NCBI RefSeq assembly: GCF_013761175.1
Contig: NZ_JACDUR010000002.1
Location: 186,001-250,000 of the forward strand
Direction: 5' to 3'
DNA length: 64,000 nt
Origin: Nonomuraea soli
Lineage (GTDB): Bacteria; Actinomycetota; Actinomycetes; Streptosporangiales; Streptosporangiaceae
Shown: positions 24,532-33,382 of the stretch, in pieces
Numbering within the stretch: the first letter of the stretch is position 1
Layout of the letters: every line of letters starts with the position of its first letter
Notes under the pieces: model-generated
Seen by the model: the letters and a program-made list of their open reading frames with translations, nothing else
Told to the model about the DNA's origin: nothing
Databases searched by the model: none
Position numbers and translations under genes: made by a program

Positions 24532-26862
24532 ATGTTCACTCGTTTATGCGTGGTCCTGCTGTGCCTGGCCGGCCTCGCCGTACCGGCGCACGCCAAGAAG
24601 TCCGTCGCGCCCGCGCTCGACGTGCTGTTCAGCCGGCCCTCCGTGAGCGGGGTCGCCGACCCGGCGTTGCAGGTCGAGCTCATCGAGCTGATCGGCCGCG
24701 CGGTCCCCGGCTCCACGCTCGACATGGCGACCTACGTCCTGCACGATGTGGCCGTCAGGGACGCCGTCCTGGCCGCGCACGCGCGTGGCGTCGTGGTCCG
24801 GGTGGTGGCCGAGGGCAGCGATCCGAACCAGGCCTACCTCGACGACCTGGCCGCCGTCCTGCCGCCGGGGAACGTCGTCAGGTGCGCCAACGGCTGCAAC
24901 GGCCCCGTCACCGCCAAGGACGTCAGCCACCACAAGTTCTTCGTCTTCGGCGAGCTCGACGACGGCCGCCGCGACGTGGTCGTGCAGAGCTCCCAGAACC
25001 TCGACCGCTCCTTCGGGCTGAACCAGAACATGCTGATCAGCTCGGGCGACGCCGCCCTGGCCGACGGCTACCGCCAGGTCTTCGAGAGCCTGGCCGGGCA
25101 GGTCGTCACGGCCTACCAGGCGCCCTTCACCTCGGGGGACGGCCGGGTCGCCGTCTGGATGCAGCCGCGTGACACCGCCTACGACGAGCAGACCTACGGC
25201 AGCCCCGACCTGATCGCGGCGATGATCGAGGACGTGGCCTGCCCCGGCTCGATCAGGATCGTCCACTCCCAGTTCGCCACCGACCGTCCGCTGGTCATCG
25301 ACGCGCTCGTCGCCAAGCGGCAGGCCGGGTGCACGGTCCAGGTGATGGTCCCCGAGGGCAACCAGACCGTCCCGGTCGCCCAGCGGCTGGCCGCCCACGG
25401 CATCGTCGTGCACACCTTCCGTCCGGGCGGCTGCCACGACCCCGCGGGCGGCAGCTGCTCCAACGGCGGAGTGCACTCGAAGATCCTGCTGGTCGACGGG
25501 CCTTCGCAGGCCGCGGGCGGAGCGGTACGCCGCTACGTCTACACCGGCTCGCACAACCTGAACAACGGCTCGCTGATCGCCTCAGACGACTCCGTCGTGC
25601 GGGTCGACGACCCGGCGATCTACGCCGCCTACGACGCCGACTACCGGCGGATGATGGACGAGATGGTGAAGATCGTCCCGTCCGCCTACCCCGGCGCCGC
25701 GCTCCAGATGGCCGCCAACGGCCCGCAGGACCAGCGGGCGCCCAGGGCCGCCGTGACCCGCAACGGCTACACCGCCGTGACCTGGACCGAGGGCGGCAAC
25801 GCCGTCCACGCCCGCATCTACCGCGACGGAGCGCCCGTCACCGGGCCTGTCAGGGTGGACATGGGCGGCGTCGGCTGCGCCACCGGCTACCACCACTTCG
25901 ACGGCGCGGTCGGGGTCGACGACTCCGGCAACGCCTACGTGGCCTGGGCCGAGGACGGCGACTGCCGCGGCGAGCACAACATCGCCGTGCGCCGCCTGTC
26001 GCCGGGCGGCACGCTGAGCGCCACCGTCTGGGCCAACGCCGGCCAGTGGGCCGGCGACCAGGTACGGCCCCGCATCGCGGTCCGCGGCACCGGCGCCTTC
26101 ACCGTGGTCTGGGAGGACGCGGGAGTCGTGCGGGCCTCCGGCTACTCGTCGCTGACCTCCCGCGTCTTCGGCCCGCTGCAGCTGGGCTCCGGAGTCAAGC
26201 CGGACGTGGCCGTCGACGGATCGGGGACGGCCACCGTCGTGTGGCAGGAGGGCACCCACTCGGTGTACGGCCTGCGCCTGGCGGCCGGCGGGACGGTGAC
26301 CAAGGCGCGCACCCGGATACACGAGAACACCGCGACCCAGCACCTGGCGCCCGCGGTGGCCACCACCCCGGCGGGCGACAGCGTCGTGGTGTGGAGCGAC
26401 AACGCCGAGGGCGTGTGGCGTGTCCGGATGCGCGGTCTGACGGCCTCGCTCGGCGAGCGCTTCACGGAACAGCCCGTCTTCTACGGGCGCTTCGCCCTCG
26501 GCCAGCCCTCCGACCAGGCCCAGGAGTACCCGCCGCTGTGTCACAACGCGGGCTGCGCCGTCCAGGGAGTGCCGTCGGTGGCGGCCGACGCCTCCGGTCG
26601 CTTCGTGGTCGGGTGGAACGAGACGGACCTGTGGAACTCCGCCCGCTCGCTGGAGGTCTACGCCAGGGGGTTCAACGCGGACGGGACCACGGCCGGGCGC
26701 CTGCCGGTCGTCCGGCTCAACCCCACCACCCTCGGCAGCCAGCGCGACACCGCGCTGACGGCGGGCCCGGCCGGGTTCACCCTGTTCTACAGCGACGACT
26801 TCGACGCCAACAACTACCTCGACATCGTCGCCCGCACGGGTTTCACCAACGACGGCTTCTGA
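24532..26862 (+). CDS. Secreted phospholipase-D-like protein with C-terminal propeller-like domain
   Basis: 776 residues. A signal peptide (about residues 1-21, ending near PAHA) targets export. Two PLD domains follow. The first has a degenerate HKD motif (SHHKFFVFGEL, Gly where Asp is expected) with QSSQNLDRSFG. The second is intact (VHSKILLVDG, then TGSHNLNNGS). From about residue 395 onward, repeated strands (AVTWTEGGNAVHARIY, AYVAWAEDGDC, FTVVWEDAG, ATVVWQEG, SVVVWSDNAEG) suggest a beta-propeller built on a VxVWxDxG repeat. Codon 5 is TTA, so bldA-type control is possible. It is probably an extracellular phosphodiesterase; substrate unknown. It begins two bases after the hexosaminidase stop. 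Confidence 0.85.
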   Translation: MFTRLCVVLLCLAGLAVPAHAKKSVAPALDVLFSRPSVSGVADPALQVELIELIGRAVPGSTLDMATYVLHDVAVRDAVLAAHARGVVVRVVAEGSDPNQAYLDDLAAVLPPGNVVRCANGCNGPVTAKDVSHHKFFVFGELDDGRRDVVVQSSQNLDRSFGLNQNMLISSGDAALADGYRQVFESLAGQVVTAYQAPFTSGDGRVAVWMQPRDTAYDEQTYGSPDLIAAMIEDVACPGSIRIVHSQFATDRPLVIDALVAKRQAGCTVQVMVPEGNQTVPVAQRLAAHGIVVHTFRPGGCHDPAGGSCSNGGVHSKILLVDGPSQAAGGAVRRYVYTGSHNLNNGSLIASDDSVVRVDDPAIYAAYDADYRRMMDEMVKIVPSAYPGAALQMAANGPQDQRAPRAAVTRNGYTAVTWTEGGNAVHARIYRDGAPVTGPVRVDMGGVGCATGYHHFDGAVGVDDSGNAYVAWAEDGDCRGEHNIAVRRLSPGGTLSATVWANAGQWAGDQVRPRIAVRGTGAFTVVWEDAGVVRASGYSSLTSRVFGPLQLGSGVKPDVAVDGSGTATVVWQEGTHSVYGLRLAAGGTVTKARTRIHENTATQHLAPAVATTPAGDSVVVWSDNAEGVWRVRMRGLTASLGERFTEQPVFYGRFALGQPSDQAQEYPPLCHNAGCAVQGVPSVAADASGRFVVGWNETDLWNSARSLEVYARGFNADGTTAGRLPVVRLNPTTLGSQRDTALTAGPAGFTLFYSDDFDANNYLDIVARTGFTNDGF

Positions 26863-26906
26863 CGGCGGCGTTGTGGCTCCTGCCCTCCCTGACGGATAGT
26901 CGGGGA

Positions 26907-28058
26907 GTGGAGGAGATCACCGTCGACCTGCTGCGGCAGCTCATCGTCCTGGACTCGGTCAATCCCGCCCTCGTGCCCGGCGGGGCGGGCGAGGCGGCCG
27001 TCGCCGACCTGTGCGCGGGCTGGCTGGCCGCCCGCGGATTCGAGATCCACTGGCTGGAGCGGCGTCCCGGCCGTCCCTCTGTCGTCGCGGTCGCGCGCGG
27101 CGCAGGGGGCGGCCGGTCGCTGATGCTCAACGGCCACCTCGACACCGTCACCCTGGCCGGCTACGACGGCGACCCGCTCGCGCCGCGCATCGCCGACGGC
27201 TGCATCTACGGGCGCGGCGCCTTCGACATGAAGGGCGGCCTGGCCGCGATGATGGTCGCGGGAGCGCGCGTGGCCGCCTCCGGGCAGCTGCGGGGCGACC
27301 TGATCCTGGCCTGCGTGGCCGACGAGGAGCACAACAGCCTGGGCACGGAGGAGGTGCTGGAGACCTTCACCGCCGACGCCGCGATCGTCTGCGAGCCGAC
27401 CCACCTGGAGATCACGGTCGCGCACAAGGGCTTCGCCTGGTTCGACGTGGTCGTCGAAGGGCGCGCCGCCCACGGTTCGCGGCCCGACCTCGGCATCGAC
27501 GCGATCGCCAAGGCCGGGCACTTCCTCGTCGCGGTCGAGCGCTGGGCCGGGCGCCTGGCCGAGGGGCCCGCCCACGAGCGGCTCGGTCCTGGCAGCGTGC
27601 ACGCCTCCCTCATCAGGGGCGGCGAGGAGGCCTCCAGCTATCCCGCCTCCTGCCGGATCACCGTGGAAAGGCGGACCGTCCCCGGCGAGGACCCTCGGGC
27701 GGAGCTCGACGACATCCTGTCCGGCCTGGCCGCGACCGTGCCGGGCTTCGCGGCCAGCGTCGAGCCGGGGCTGCGGCGCGAGCCGTTCGAGGCCGACCCG
27801 GACTGGCCCATCGTCGCAACCGTGCTCGGCCAGGCGCGGCGGGTGCTCGGGCGTGCTCCGGCCCTGCGCGCGGAGCCGTACTGGACGGACTGCGCCCTGC
27901 TCGACGCGGCGGGCATCCCGTGCCTGATGATCGGCGTGGACGGCGGGGGCGCGCACGCGGCGACCGAGTGGGCCACCCTGGAGTCGCTCGACCAGCTCAC
28001 CGACATCCTCGCGGCGACCATCAGGGAATGGTGTGTCGACAGGGATGCGGAAGCGTAG
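26907..28058 (+). CDS. M20-family metallopeptidase/deacylase (ArgE/DapE/CPG2-like)
   Basis: 383 residues, GTG start with GGGG just upstream. All di-zinc residues are visible: His in LNGHLDTV, the bridging Asp in YGRGAFDMKGG, the catalytic Glu pair in VADEEHNS, Glu in CEPTHLE and a C-terminal His in GGGAHAATEW. The dimerisation domain (HGSRPDLGIDAIAKAGHF) is present. The family hydrolyses N-acyl amino acids, dipeptides or succinyl-diaminopimelate; the substrate here is unknown. The gap from the PLD gene is 44 bp, so co-transcription is possible. Confidence 0.9.
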   Translation: MEEITVDLLRQLIVLDSVNPALVPGGAGEAAVADLCAGWLAARGFEIHWLERRPGRPSVVAVARGAGGGRSLMLNGHLDTVTLAGYDGDPLAPRIADGCIYGRGAFDMKGGLAAMMVAGARVAASGQLRGDLILACVADEEHNSLGTEEVLETFTADAAIVCEPTHLEITVAHKGFAWFDVVVEGRAAHGSRPDLGIDAIAKAGHFLVAVERWAGRLAEGPAHERLGPGSVHASLIRGGEEASSYPASCRITVERRTVPGEDPRAELDDILSGLAATVPGFAASVEPGLRREPFEADPDWPIVATVLGQARRVLGRAPALRAEPYWTDCALLDAAGIPCLMIGVDGGGAHAATEWATLESLDQLTDILAATIREWCVDRDAEA

Positions 28059-28077
28059 GGTGTGACTGTATGTAAAT

Positions 28078-28125
28078 AGCGGCAAGCGGTGTGTTATGTG
28101 ACGTGTTCGGCCGATTGCCGCTTTT
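28078..28125 (+). terminator. Long-loop inverted repeat with T run after the M20 gene
   Basis: AGCGGCAA (28078-28085) pairs perfectly with TTGCCGCT (28115-28122), followed by TTT. The 29-base loop is long for an intrinsic terminator, so a second role such as an operator or leader element of the next gene (ATG at 28162) is possible. The interval is AT-richer than its surroundings. Confidence 0.4.
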
Positions 28126-28161
28126 CGGGGACTTTGATGCGAGCTTGTAGTCGACGAGATC

Positions 28162-31002
28162 ATGGTGAAGCCCGTGTCAGCACATTCGAGCCGTCCGGCC
28201 GAGCCGTACCTCTCCACGACGGCCGCGCCAGGCTCCTCCCGGGCGGGAGAGGCCTGGCTGCCGCCCGCCGCGCACCGGGTCGCGCATGCCCGGCGGCTGG
28301 CGCTGGCGACGGCGCTCGGCGCGGCGGCGCTGGCCGTCCTGGCCCTGGCCGGATGGGTGTCCGGTGCTCTCGTGCTCACCAGCCTGGTCGCCGGGCAGGC
28401 CACGATGAAGCCCGACACCGCGGTGGGCCTCGGGCTGCTGGCCGCCGGGCTGCTGGCCACGGCCGCTCGCCGGGGCGGGCGGCGCGCCAGGATCACCGGC
28501 CTGATCTGCGCGGGGGCCGCGACGGTGATCGGGGTGCTGGCCTTCCTGCGTTACCTGACCGGCGTCGAACTCCCGGCCGATGAACTGTGGCGCGACCGCG
28601 CCGTCACGGTGGGCGACTGGGCCCCCGCCGTGATGGCGCCCAACGTCGCGGTGGCGATGGCGCTGACCGGCGTGGCGCTGCTGTTGCTGCTGCGCAGGCG
28701 GCCGGGCTGGGTCCGCACGGCGCAGGCGTTCGCCCTGGTGGTGATGATGACCGGGATGGCGCGCCTGGTGGGCCTCGCCTACCAGGTGCCCGAGCTCGAA
28801 CGGTTCGGCCCGTACACCGGCATGGCCTTACCGGCGGCGTTGTGCCTGCTGCTGCTCGGAGCTGGAACGTTCCTCGCCCGCCCCACCGAGGGCTGGACCG
28901 GGCTGCTGGCAGGCTCCGGCGGTACCGCCCTGATCGGCCGCTGGCTCCTGGGCACGGCCGTGATCGTCCCCCCGATCCTCGGCTGGGTGCGGCTCACCGG
29001 GCAGGACATGGGCTGGTTCGACCCCCGGCTCGGCCTCGGACTGCTCGTGGCCGGCGACGTGTCGGCCTTCCTGATCGTGGGCCTGGCGGTGCTGGGCATC
29101 GCCGCCAGGATCGAGGGGGAGCGGGCCAGGGCCCAGCACACCGTCCGCGAGCTGGTGTGGCTGCGCACCCTCATGGACCACACGCCCGCCGCGATCTACA
29201 TGAAGGACCTGGCGGGGCGCTTCCTGGCGGTCAACGCCACCTTCGCCCGCATGGTCGGCCGGGCTCCCGAGCAGATGATCGGCCTGACCGCCCACGACCT
29301 GCTGCCGCGTGCCACCGCCGACCGGCTGCGCGAGCACGACCTGCGCGCCCAGAGCGGGGGCCGCGCCATCCAGGCCGACACGGTCCTTCCGCTCGGAGAC
29401 GGCGTTCACGAGTTCCTCACCACGCTGGTGCCGCTCGCCGACTCCGCGGGCACGGCCTACGGCGTGTGCGGCATCGCCACCGACGTCACCGAACGCGCCG
29501 CCGAGCAGCGCGAGCGCGACCGCCTCCAGCGCCGCTTCGCCGACCTGCTCGAAGCCGCCCCCGACGCCATGGTCATCGTCGACGGCCACGGGATGATCAC
29601 CTTCGTCAACGCCCAGACGGAGACGCTGTTCGAGTACAGCCGCGACGAGCTGATCGGCGCCCCGGTCGAGATGCTGCTGCCGGAGGAGATCCGCGACACC
29701 CACCGGCGCCACCGGCGTTCCTACACCGCCCACCCGCGGATGCGGCCGATGGGCGCCGGTCGCCCGCTGCGCGGCAGGCGCAAGGACGGCAGCGCCTTCC
29801 CCGTGGAGATCAGCCTCTCGCCGCTGGAGACCGACAGCGGCGTGCTGATCTCCGCCGCCATCCGCGACATCACCACCCGCGAGCGCGCCGAGCAGCGCCT
29901 GGCGGAGCTGGCCGCCATGGTGGAGTCGAGCCAGGACGCCGTCTTCGCCCAGACCCCCAACGGCATTGTCACCTTCTGGAACGCCGCCGCCGCCCGCCTG
30001 TTCGGCCACACCGCCGACGAGATCATCGGCTGGCCCTGGACCCGGCTGGTGCCGCCCGACCGGCTGGAGGAGGCCAAGAGCCTGCTGATCCGGCTGCGCG
30101 CGGGCGAGCGCATCGACAACGTCGAGACCGTACGGCTGGCCAAGGGCGGCAGGGCCGTCGAGGTCGAGCTGACGTTCTGGCCGCTGCTCGACGACGAGGG
30201 AGCGGTCACCGGCATCGTGGCCAGCTGCCGCGACATCAGCGCGCGCAAGCACCAGCAGGCCGCCCTGCACCAGCTCTACGAGCAGCAGCGGCACATCGCC
30301 CTCACGCTGCAGCGCAGCCTCATGACCCAGCCGCCCGACCTGCCGGGCCTGGCGACCGCCAGGCGCTACGTCCCGGCGACCGGCGGCGCGGGCGTCGGTG
30401 GCGACTGGTACGACCTCATCGCTCTGGAGGGCGGTCGCTACGGGGTGCTCATCGCCGACGTGATGGGCCGCGGCCTGGAGGCGGCCGCCGTGATGGGGCA
30501 CCTGCGCTCGGCGGCGCACGCCCTGGCCAAGACCGGGATGGAGCCGGAGCGGCTCATGGCGGCGCTCGACGACCTGACCTGCGACCTGCCCGAGCGGCTG
30601 GTGACGTGCTGCTACCTGGTGATCGACCCGGAGGCGGGGAAGCTGACGGCCTGCTCGGCCGGGCACCCGCCCGCTCTGCTGGCCGCGCCGGGGGAGCCGG
30701 CGCGGCGGCTGGACCTGCCGGTCAACACGCCGCTCGGTCTCGGGCAGGGCGGCTACCGGCAGACGGTGGTCGGCTATCCGCGCGACGCCCTGCTGGCCCT
30801 GTACACCGACGGGCTGATCGAGATCCCGCGCGTCGACCTCGACGCCAGGATCGACCTGCTGGCCGGGCAGCTACGGGCGGACGGGGCCGGGCTGGAGCAG
30901 CAGGCGGAGCGGCTGCTGGCCGCGCTGCTGCCCGACCCGGCCGCCCACGACGACGACGTCACGCTGCTGCTTCTCACGCTGCCCGCGGCCCCGCCGCGGT
31001 GA
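28162..31002 (+). CDS. Membrane-anchored multi-PAS protein with PP2C/SpoIIE phosphatase domain
   Basis: 946 residues. Eight to nine membrane helices fill residues about 45-320. Three PAS domains follow (beginning near LRTLMDHTPAAIYMKD, FADLLEAAPDAMVIVD and MVESSQDAVFAQTPNG). The SpoIIE-type serine phosphatase is at the C-terminus (GGAGVGGDWYDLI, LIADVMGRGLEAAAVMG, GHPPALL, LYTDGLIE, HDDDVTLLLL). Such proteins dephosphorylate anti-anti-sigma factors and so control stress sigma factors. No anti-sigma kinase partner is nearby. Codon 223 is TTA (28828-28830), suggesting development-linked translation. Confidence 0.92.
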   Translation: MVKPVSAHSSRPAEPYLSTTAAPGSSRAGEAWLPPAAHRVAHARRLALATALGAAALAVLALAGWVSGALVLTSLVAGQATMKPDTAVGLGLLAAGLLATAARRGGRRARITGLICAGAATVIGVLAFLRYLTGVELPADELWRDRAVTVGDWAPAVMAPNVAVAMALTGVALLLLLRRRPGWVRTAQAFALVVMMTGMARLVGLAYQVPELERFGPYTGMALPAALCLLLLGAGTFLARPTEGWTGLLAGSGGTALIGRWLLGTAVIVPPILGWVRLTGQDMGWFDPRLGLGLLVAGDVSAFLIVGLAVLGIAARIEGERARAQHTVRELVWLRTLMDHTPAAIYMKDLAGRFLAVNATFARMVGRAPEQMIGLTAHDLLPRATADRLREHDLRAQSGGRAIQADTVLPLGDGVHEFLTTLVPLADSAGTAYGVCGIATDVTERAAEQRERDRLQRRFADLLEAAPDAMVIVDGHGMITFVNAQTETLFEYSRDELIGAPVEMLLPEEIRDTHRRHRRSYTAHPRMRPMGAGRPLRGRRKDGSAFPVEISLSPLETDSGVLISAAIRDITTRERAEQRLAELAAMVESSQDAVFAQTPNGIVTFWNAAAARLFGHTADEIIGWPWTRLVPPDRLEEAKSLLIRLRAGERIDNVETVRLAKGGRAVEVELTFWPLLDDEGAVTGIVASCRDISARKHQQAALHQLYEQQRHIALTLQRSLMTQPPDLPGLATARRYVPATGGAGVGGDWYDLIALEGGRYGVLIADVMGRGLEAAAVMGHLRSAAHALAKTGMEPERLMAALDDLTCDLPERLVTCCYLVIDPEAGKLTACSAGHPPALLAAPGEPARRLDLPVNTPLGLGQGGYRQTVVGYPRDALLALYTDGLIEIPRVDLDARIDLLAGQLRADGAGLEQQAERLLAALLPDPAAHDDDVTLLLLTLPAAPPR

Positions 31003-31006
31003 GTGT

Positions 31007-31393
31007 TCAGGGGCGGGCGGCGGGCTGGAAGATCTCGACCAGGTTGCCCGCCGGGTCGGCGACGAGGATCTGGCTGCCTCCCGGCCCCGTCACCCGCTCG
31101 CTGAGGAACGGCACCCCCGCTCCCTTCAGCCGGTCGATCTCCGCGTCGAGATCGTCGACGACGAGGTGGATGCGGTTGCGCCCGGACACGGCGTGCTCCT
31201 CGGGCGTGGCGCGGGCGCCGGAGCTCGACGGCCCCGACAGCAGCAGCCGCAGCGGCCCCCGCACGACGTCGGCGAAGGCGGGTGCGGCGCTCATCCGCAC
31301 CTCGAATCCCAGCTGCCCGGTGTAGAAGCCGACCGCCGCCTGAACGTCGTCGACGATGTAGCGAACGCCGGCGAACTCCTCATGCGCTGTCAT
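31007..31393 (-). CDS. VOC-family (glyoxalase-like) protein
   Basis: 128 residues with the paired beta-alpha-beta-beta-beta modules of the vicinal oxygen chelate fold: VRYIVDDVQAAVGFYTGQLGFEV at the start and NRIHLVVDDLDAEIDRLKGAGV in the second half, ending DPAGNLVEIFQP. Possible metal ligands are His in IHLVVDD and Glu in LVEIFQP. It has no cysteine, which argues against the C-As lyase ArsI. Its ATG overlaps the stop of the ArsR-phosphatase fusion (ATGA), so it is co-expressed with it. It may be a resistance protein or dioxygenase-like enzyme. Confidence 0.85.
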   Translation of the reverse strand: MTAHEEFAGVRYIVDDVQAAVGFYTGQLGFEVRMSAAPAFADVVRGPLRLLLSGPSSSGARATPEEHAVSGRNRIHLVVDDLDAEIDRLKGAGVPFLSERVTGPGGSQILVADPAGNLVEIFQPAARP

Positions 31394-32145
31394 GTCCGAA
31401 CCTCCGAAGGTGAGGCGAGCAGGACGGGCACGAGCTGCCCGACCCGGGCGTCGATCTCGGCGGCGACCTCGTCGAAGCCGCCCGTGCGCGCCGGATCCGG
31501 CACGCTCCAGTGCACCAGCCGGGGCTGCCCGTCGAACGCCGGGACGACCTCGCGCACCTTGTCGCACAGGCTGACCACGTAATGGAAGCGGTGGCCGGCG
31601 ACCTCGTCCAGGTGGCGCGGTCGCCGTCGCCCGACGTCGATGCCGTACGTCCGGCGCAGCACGCCGACGGCCCGGGGATGCAGCTCGTCCTTGGGACGGC
31701 TGCCCGCGCTGGCCACCGGCGCGCGCCCGCCGGAGCGGTGGCGCAGCAGGGCCTCGGCGATGGGCGAGCGGGCGCTGTTGCCGGTGCACAGGAACAGCAC
31801 GGACGGCCATGCCGGCTCCGCCGGGGGAATCGGCCGCGTGGCGAGCGCGGGATGGAGGGCGGGCCCGAGGGCCGCCAGCTCGCCAGCGCATCGCTCCAGG
31901 TCGAGGCGGTAGTAGCTGTCGCGCCCGTCGAAGCTGCTGCGGCGCGAGCCCACCAGCCCGCTGGAGCGCAGCAGCCGCAGATGGTAGGAGACCAGGTTCT
32001 GCGGCTCGCCCACCGCGGCCACCAGCTCGCGCACCCGGCGGTCGCCGCCGGCCAGCTCGGTCAGCAGCGCCCACCGCAGCGGGTGCGCAGCCATCCGCAC
32101 CAGCAGCGGGACCTCGTGTCGGCCGCTCGACGCCATACCATCCAT
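31390..32145 (-). CDS. Fusion of ArsR-type repressor and low-molecular-weight phosphatase/arsenate reductase
   Basis: 251 residues in two domains. The N-terminal part (about 1-95) is an ArsR-type winged helix (HPLRWALLTELAGGDRRVRELV, QNLVSYHLRLLRSSGLV). The C-terminal part (about 112-251) is an LMW tyrosine-phosphatase/ArsC fold with the P-loop CTGNSARS and a late acidic segment WSVPDPART for the general-acid Asp. A DNA-binding domain and an enzyme are thus one chain, allowing the repressor to be tied to arsenate or phosphotyrosine chemistry. Starts at 32145 (MDGMASSG) or 32136 are both possible. A palindromic operator lies four bases upstream, indicating autoregulation. Confidence 0.9.
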   Translation of the reverse strand: MDGMASSGRHEVPLLVRMAAHPLRWALLTELAGGDRRVRELVAAVGEPQNLVSYHLRLLRSSGLVGSRRSSFDGRDSYYRLDLERCAGELAALGPALHPALATRPIPPAEPAWPSVLFLCTGNSARSPIAEALLRHRSGGRAPVASAGSRPKDELHPRAVGVLRRTYGIDVGRRRPRHLDEVAGHRFHYVVSLCDKVREVVPAFDGQPRLVHWSVPDPARTGGFDEVAAEIDARVGQLVPVLLASPSEVRT

Positions 32146-32149
32146 ATTA

Positions 32150-32167
32150 CATCAAACCGATTTGATG
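32150..32167. promoter_or_regulatory. ArsR-type palindromic operator
   Basis: CATCAAA-CCGA-TTTGATG is a perfect 7-4-7 inverted repeat located four bases upstream of the fusion start and four bases beyond the stop of the histidine kinase gene. The ATCAA...TTGAT form is typical for ArsR/SmtB-family sites. Its AT-rich core stands out from the GC-rich surroundings, and it leaves almost no room for a leader. The transcript may start at or within the operator. Confidence 0.75.
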
Positions 32168-32170
32168 CAA

Positions 32171-33382
32171 TCAGGCGGGCAGTGCGCTGCTCGGCGCCAG
32201 GGGCAGCCGGGCCCGCACCTCGAACCCGCCGCCCGGCAGCGGGCCCGCGTCGAGGTCGCCGCCCAGCAGCCGGCACCGCTCCCGCATCCCGACGATGCCG
32301 CGCCCGTCCTCGCCGGGAGCCGCACGGCCAGGCACGGGCACCCGCATCGAGGGGCCCGCGTCGGTCACCCGCAGCTCCAGCACCTCCGCGCCGGGGTTCA
32401 GCGCCACCGTCACGCGCGTCGGTCCCACATGACGGATCACGTTGGTGATCGACTCCTGCAGGATCCGGTAGGCGGCACTCCCCACCGCGCTCGGCAGCGG
32501 CGCCACCGGCGGCGCCTCCTCGACCTCGATGTCGAGCCCCGCCTCGCGCGCCTCGGCCGCCAGCTCGTCGAGCTGCCCCAGCCCCGGGTACGGCACGCGC
32601 CCCGCGCCGTCGTCGCGCAGCACCCCGAGGATGGCCCGCATCTCCCGCAGCGCCCGCGAGCTGGTCTGCTCGATGGTTCTCAGCGCGTCGCGCGCCACGT
32701 CGGGCCGCTTGTCGAGCACGTGCGCGGTGACCCCCGACTGCACGTTGATGATCGCGATCGCGTGGGCGACGGTGTCGTGGACCTCACGCGCGATCCGCAG
32801 CCGTTCGGCGTCGACCCGAGCCCGCGCCTCCTCCTCGCGGGTGCGCTCGGCCAGCTCGGCGCGCCGCTGCGCCTCGGCGGCGATGACCCTCCTGGACCTG
32901 ACCGACTCGCCCAGCGCCACGCTCATGACCGACGCGCCGATGCGGAAGAACACCCAGCCGACGGCGGCGCGCGGCTCGATGTCGGCCGCCGCGACCAGCC
33001 AGACGGCCGACAACACGGTGATCGCCGCGCCCGCCGTCACAAGCGACCTGTTCCCGTCGCCGTAGGCGGCCACGGTGTACAGCGCCACGAAGAGCGCCAG
33101 CCAGCCGGGACCGTCGGGGAAGTCCAGGGCGTAGTAGGCGATGCTGGCCAGCGCGGTGACCGCGAACACCGGAACCGGCCAGCGGCGCCGTACGGCCACG
33201 GCGGCACCCGTCGCGATCAGCAGGCCGTACCCCAGGTTCCCGAGGTCGCCCAGCGACCGCGACCCCACCTCGCCGGCGTTGCGCGTGATCGTGCCCTGCA
33301 CCTGCATCGCGGTGATGAAGAGGGCGATCAGGGCGTCCTGCGCCGGCACCGGCAGGCGCAGCCAGGCGGTGCGGAGTCTCAT
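32171..33382 (-). CDS. Orphan sensor histidine kinase (DesK/LiaS type)
   Basis: 403 residues. Five to six hydrophobic helices occupy residues about 15-150, then a coiled coil (EAQRRAELAERTREEEARARVDAERL) leads into HisKA_3 with the His in IAREVHDTVAHA. The HATPase domain has ILQESITNVIRHVG and the G-box GRGIVGMRERCRLLGG. No response regulator lies beside it: downstream is the ArsR fusion, upstream a divergent carotenoid gene. Its partner must be elsewhere or lost. ATG at 33382 (MRLRTAW) is taken as the start. Confidence 0.9.
   Translation of the reverse strand: MRLRTAWLRLPVPAQDALIALFITAMQVQGTITRNAGEVGSRSLGDLGNLGYGLLIATGAAVAVRRRWPVPVFAVTALASIAYYALDFPDGPGWLALFVALYTVAAYGDGNRSLVTAGAAITVLSAVWLVAAADIEPRAAVGWVFFRIGASVMSVALGESVRSRRVIAAEAQRRAELAERTREEEARARVDAERLRIAREVHDTVAHAIAIINVQSGVTAHVLDKRPDVARDALRTIEQTSSRALREMRAILGVLRDDGAGRVPYPGLGQLDELAAEAREAGLDIEVEEAPPVAPLPSAVGSAAYRILQESITNVIRHVGPTRVTVALNPGAEVLELRVTDAGPSMRVPVPGRAAPGEDGRGIVGMRERCRLLGGDLDAGPLPGGGFEVRARLPLAPSSALPA

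Noticed and set aside
31007..31393. VOC protein as the C-As lyase ArsI
   Set aside because: ArsI needs a cysteine pair for trivalent organoarsenicals and this protein has no cysteine.
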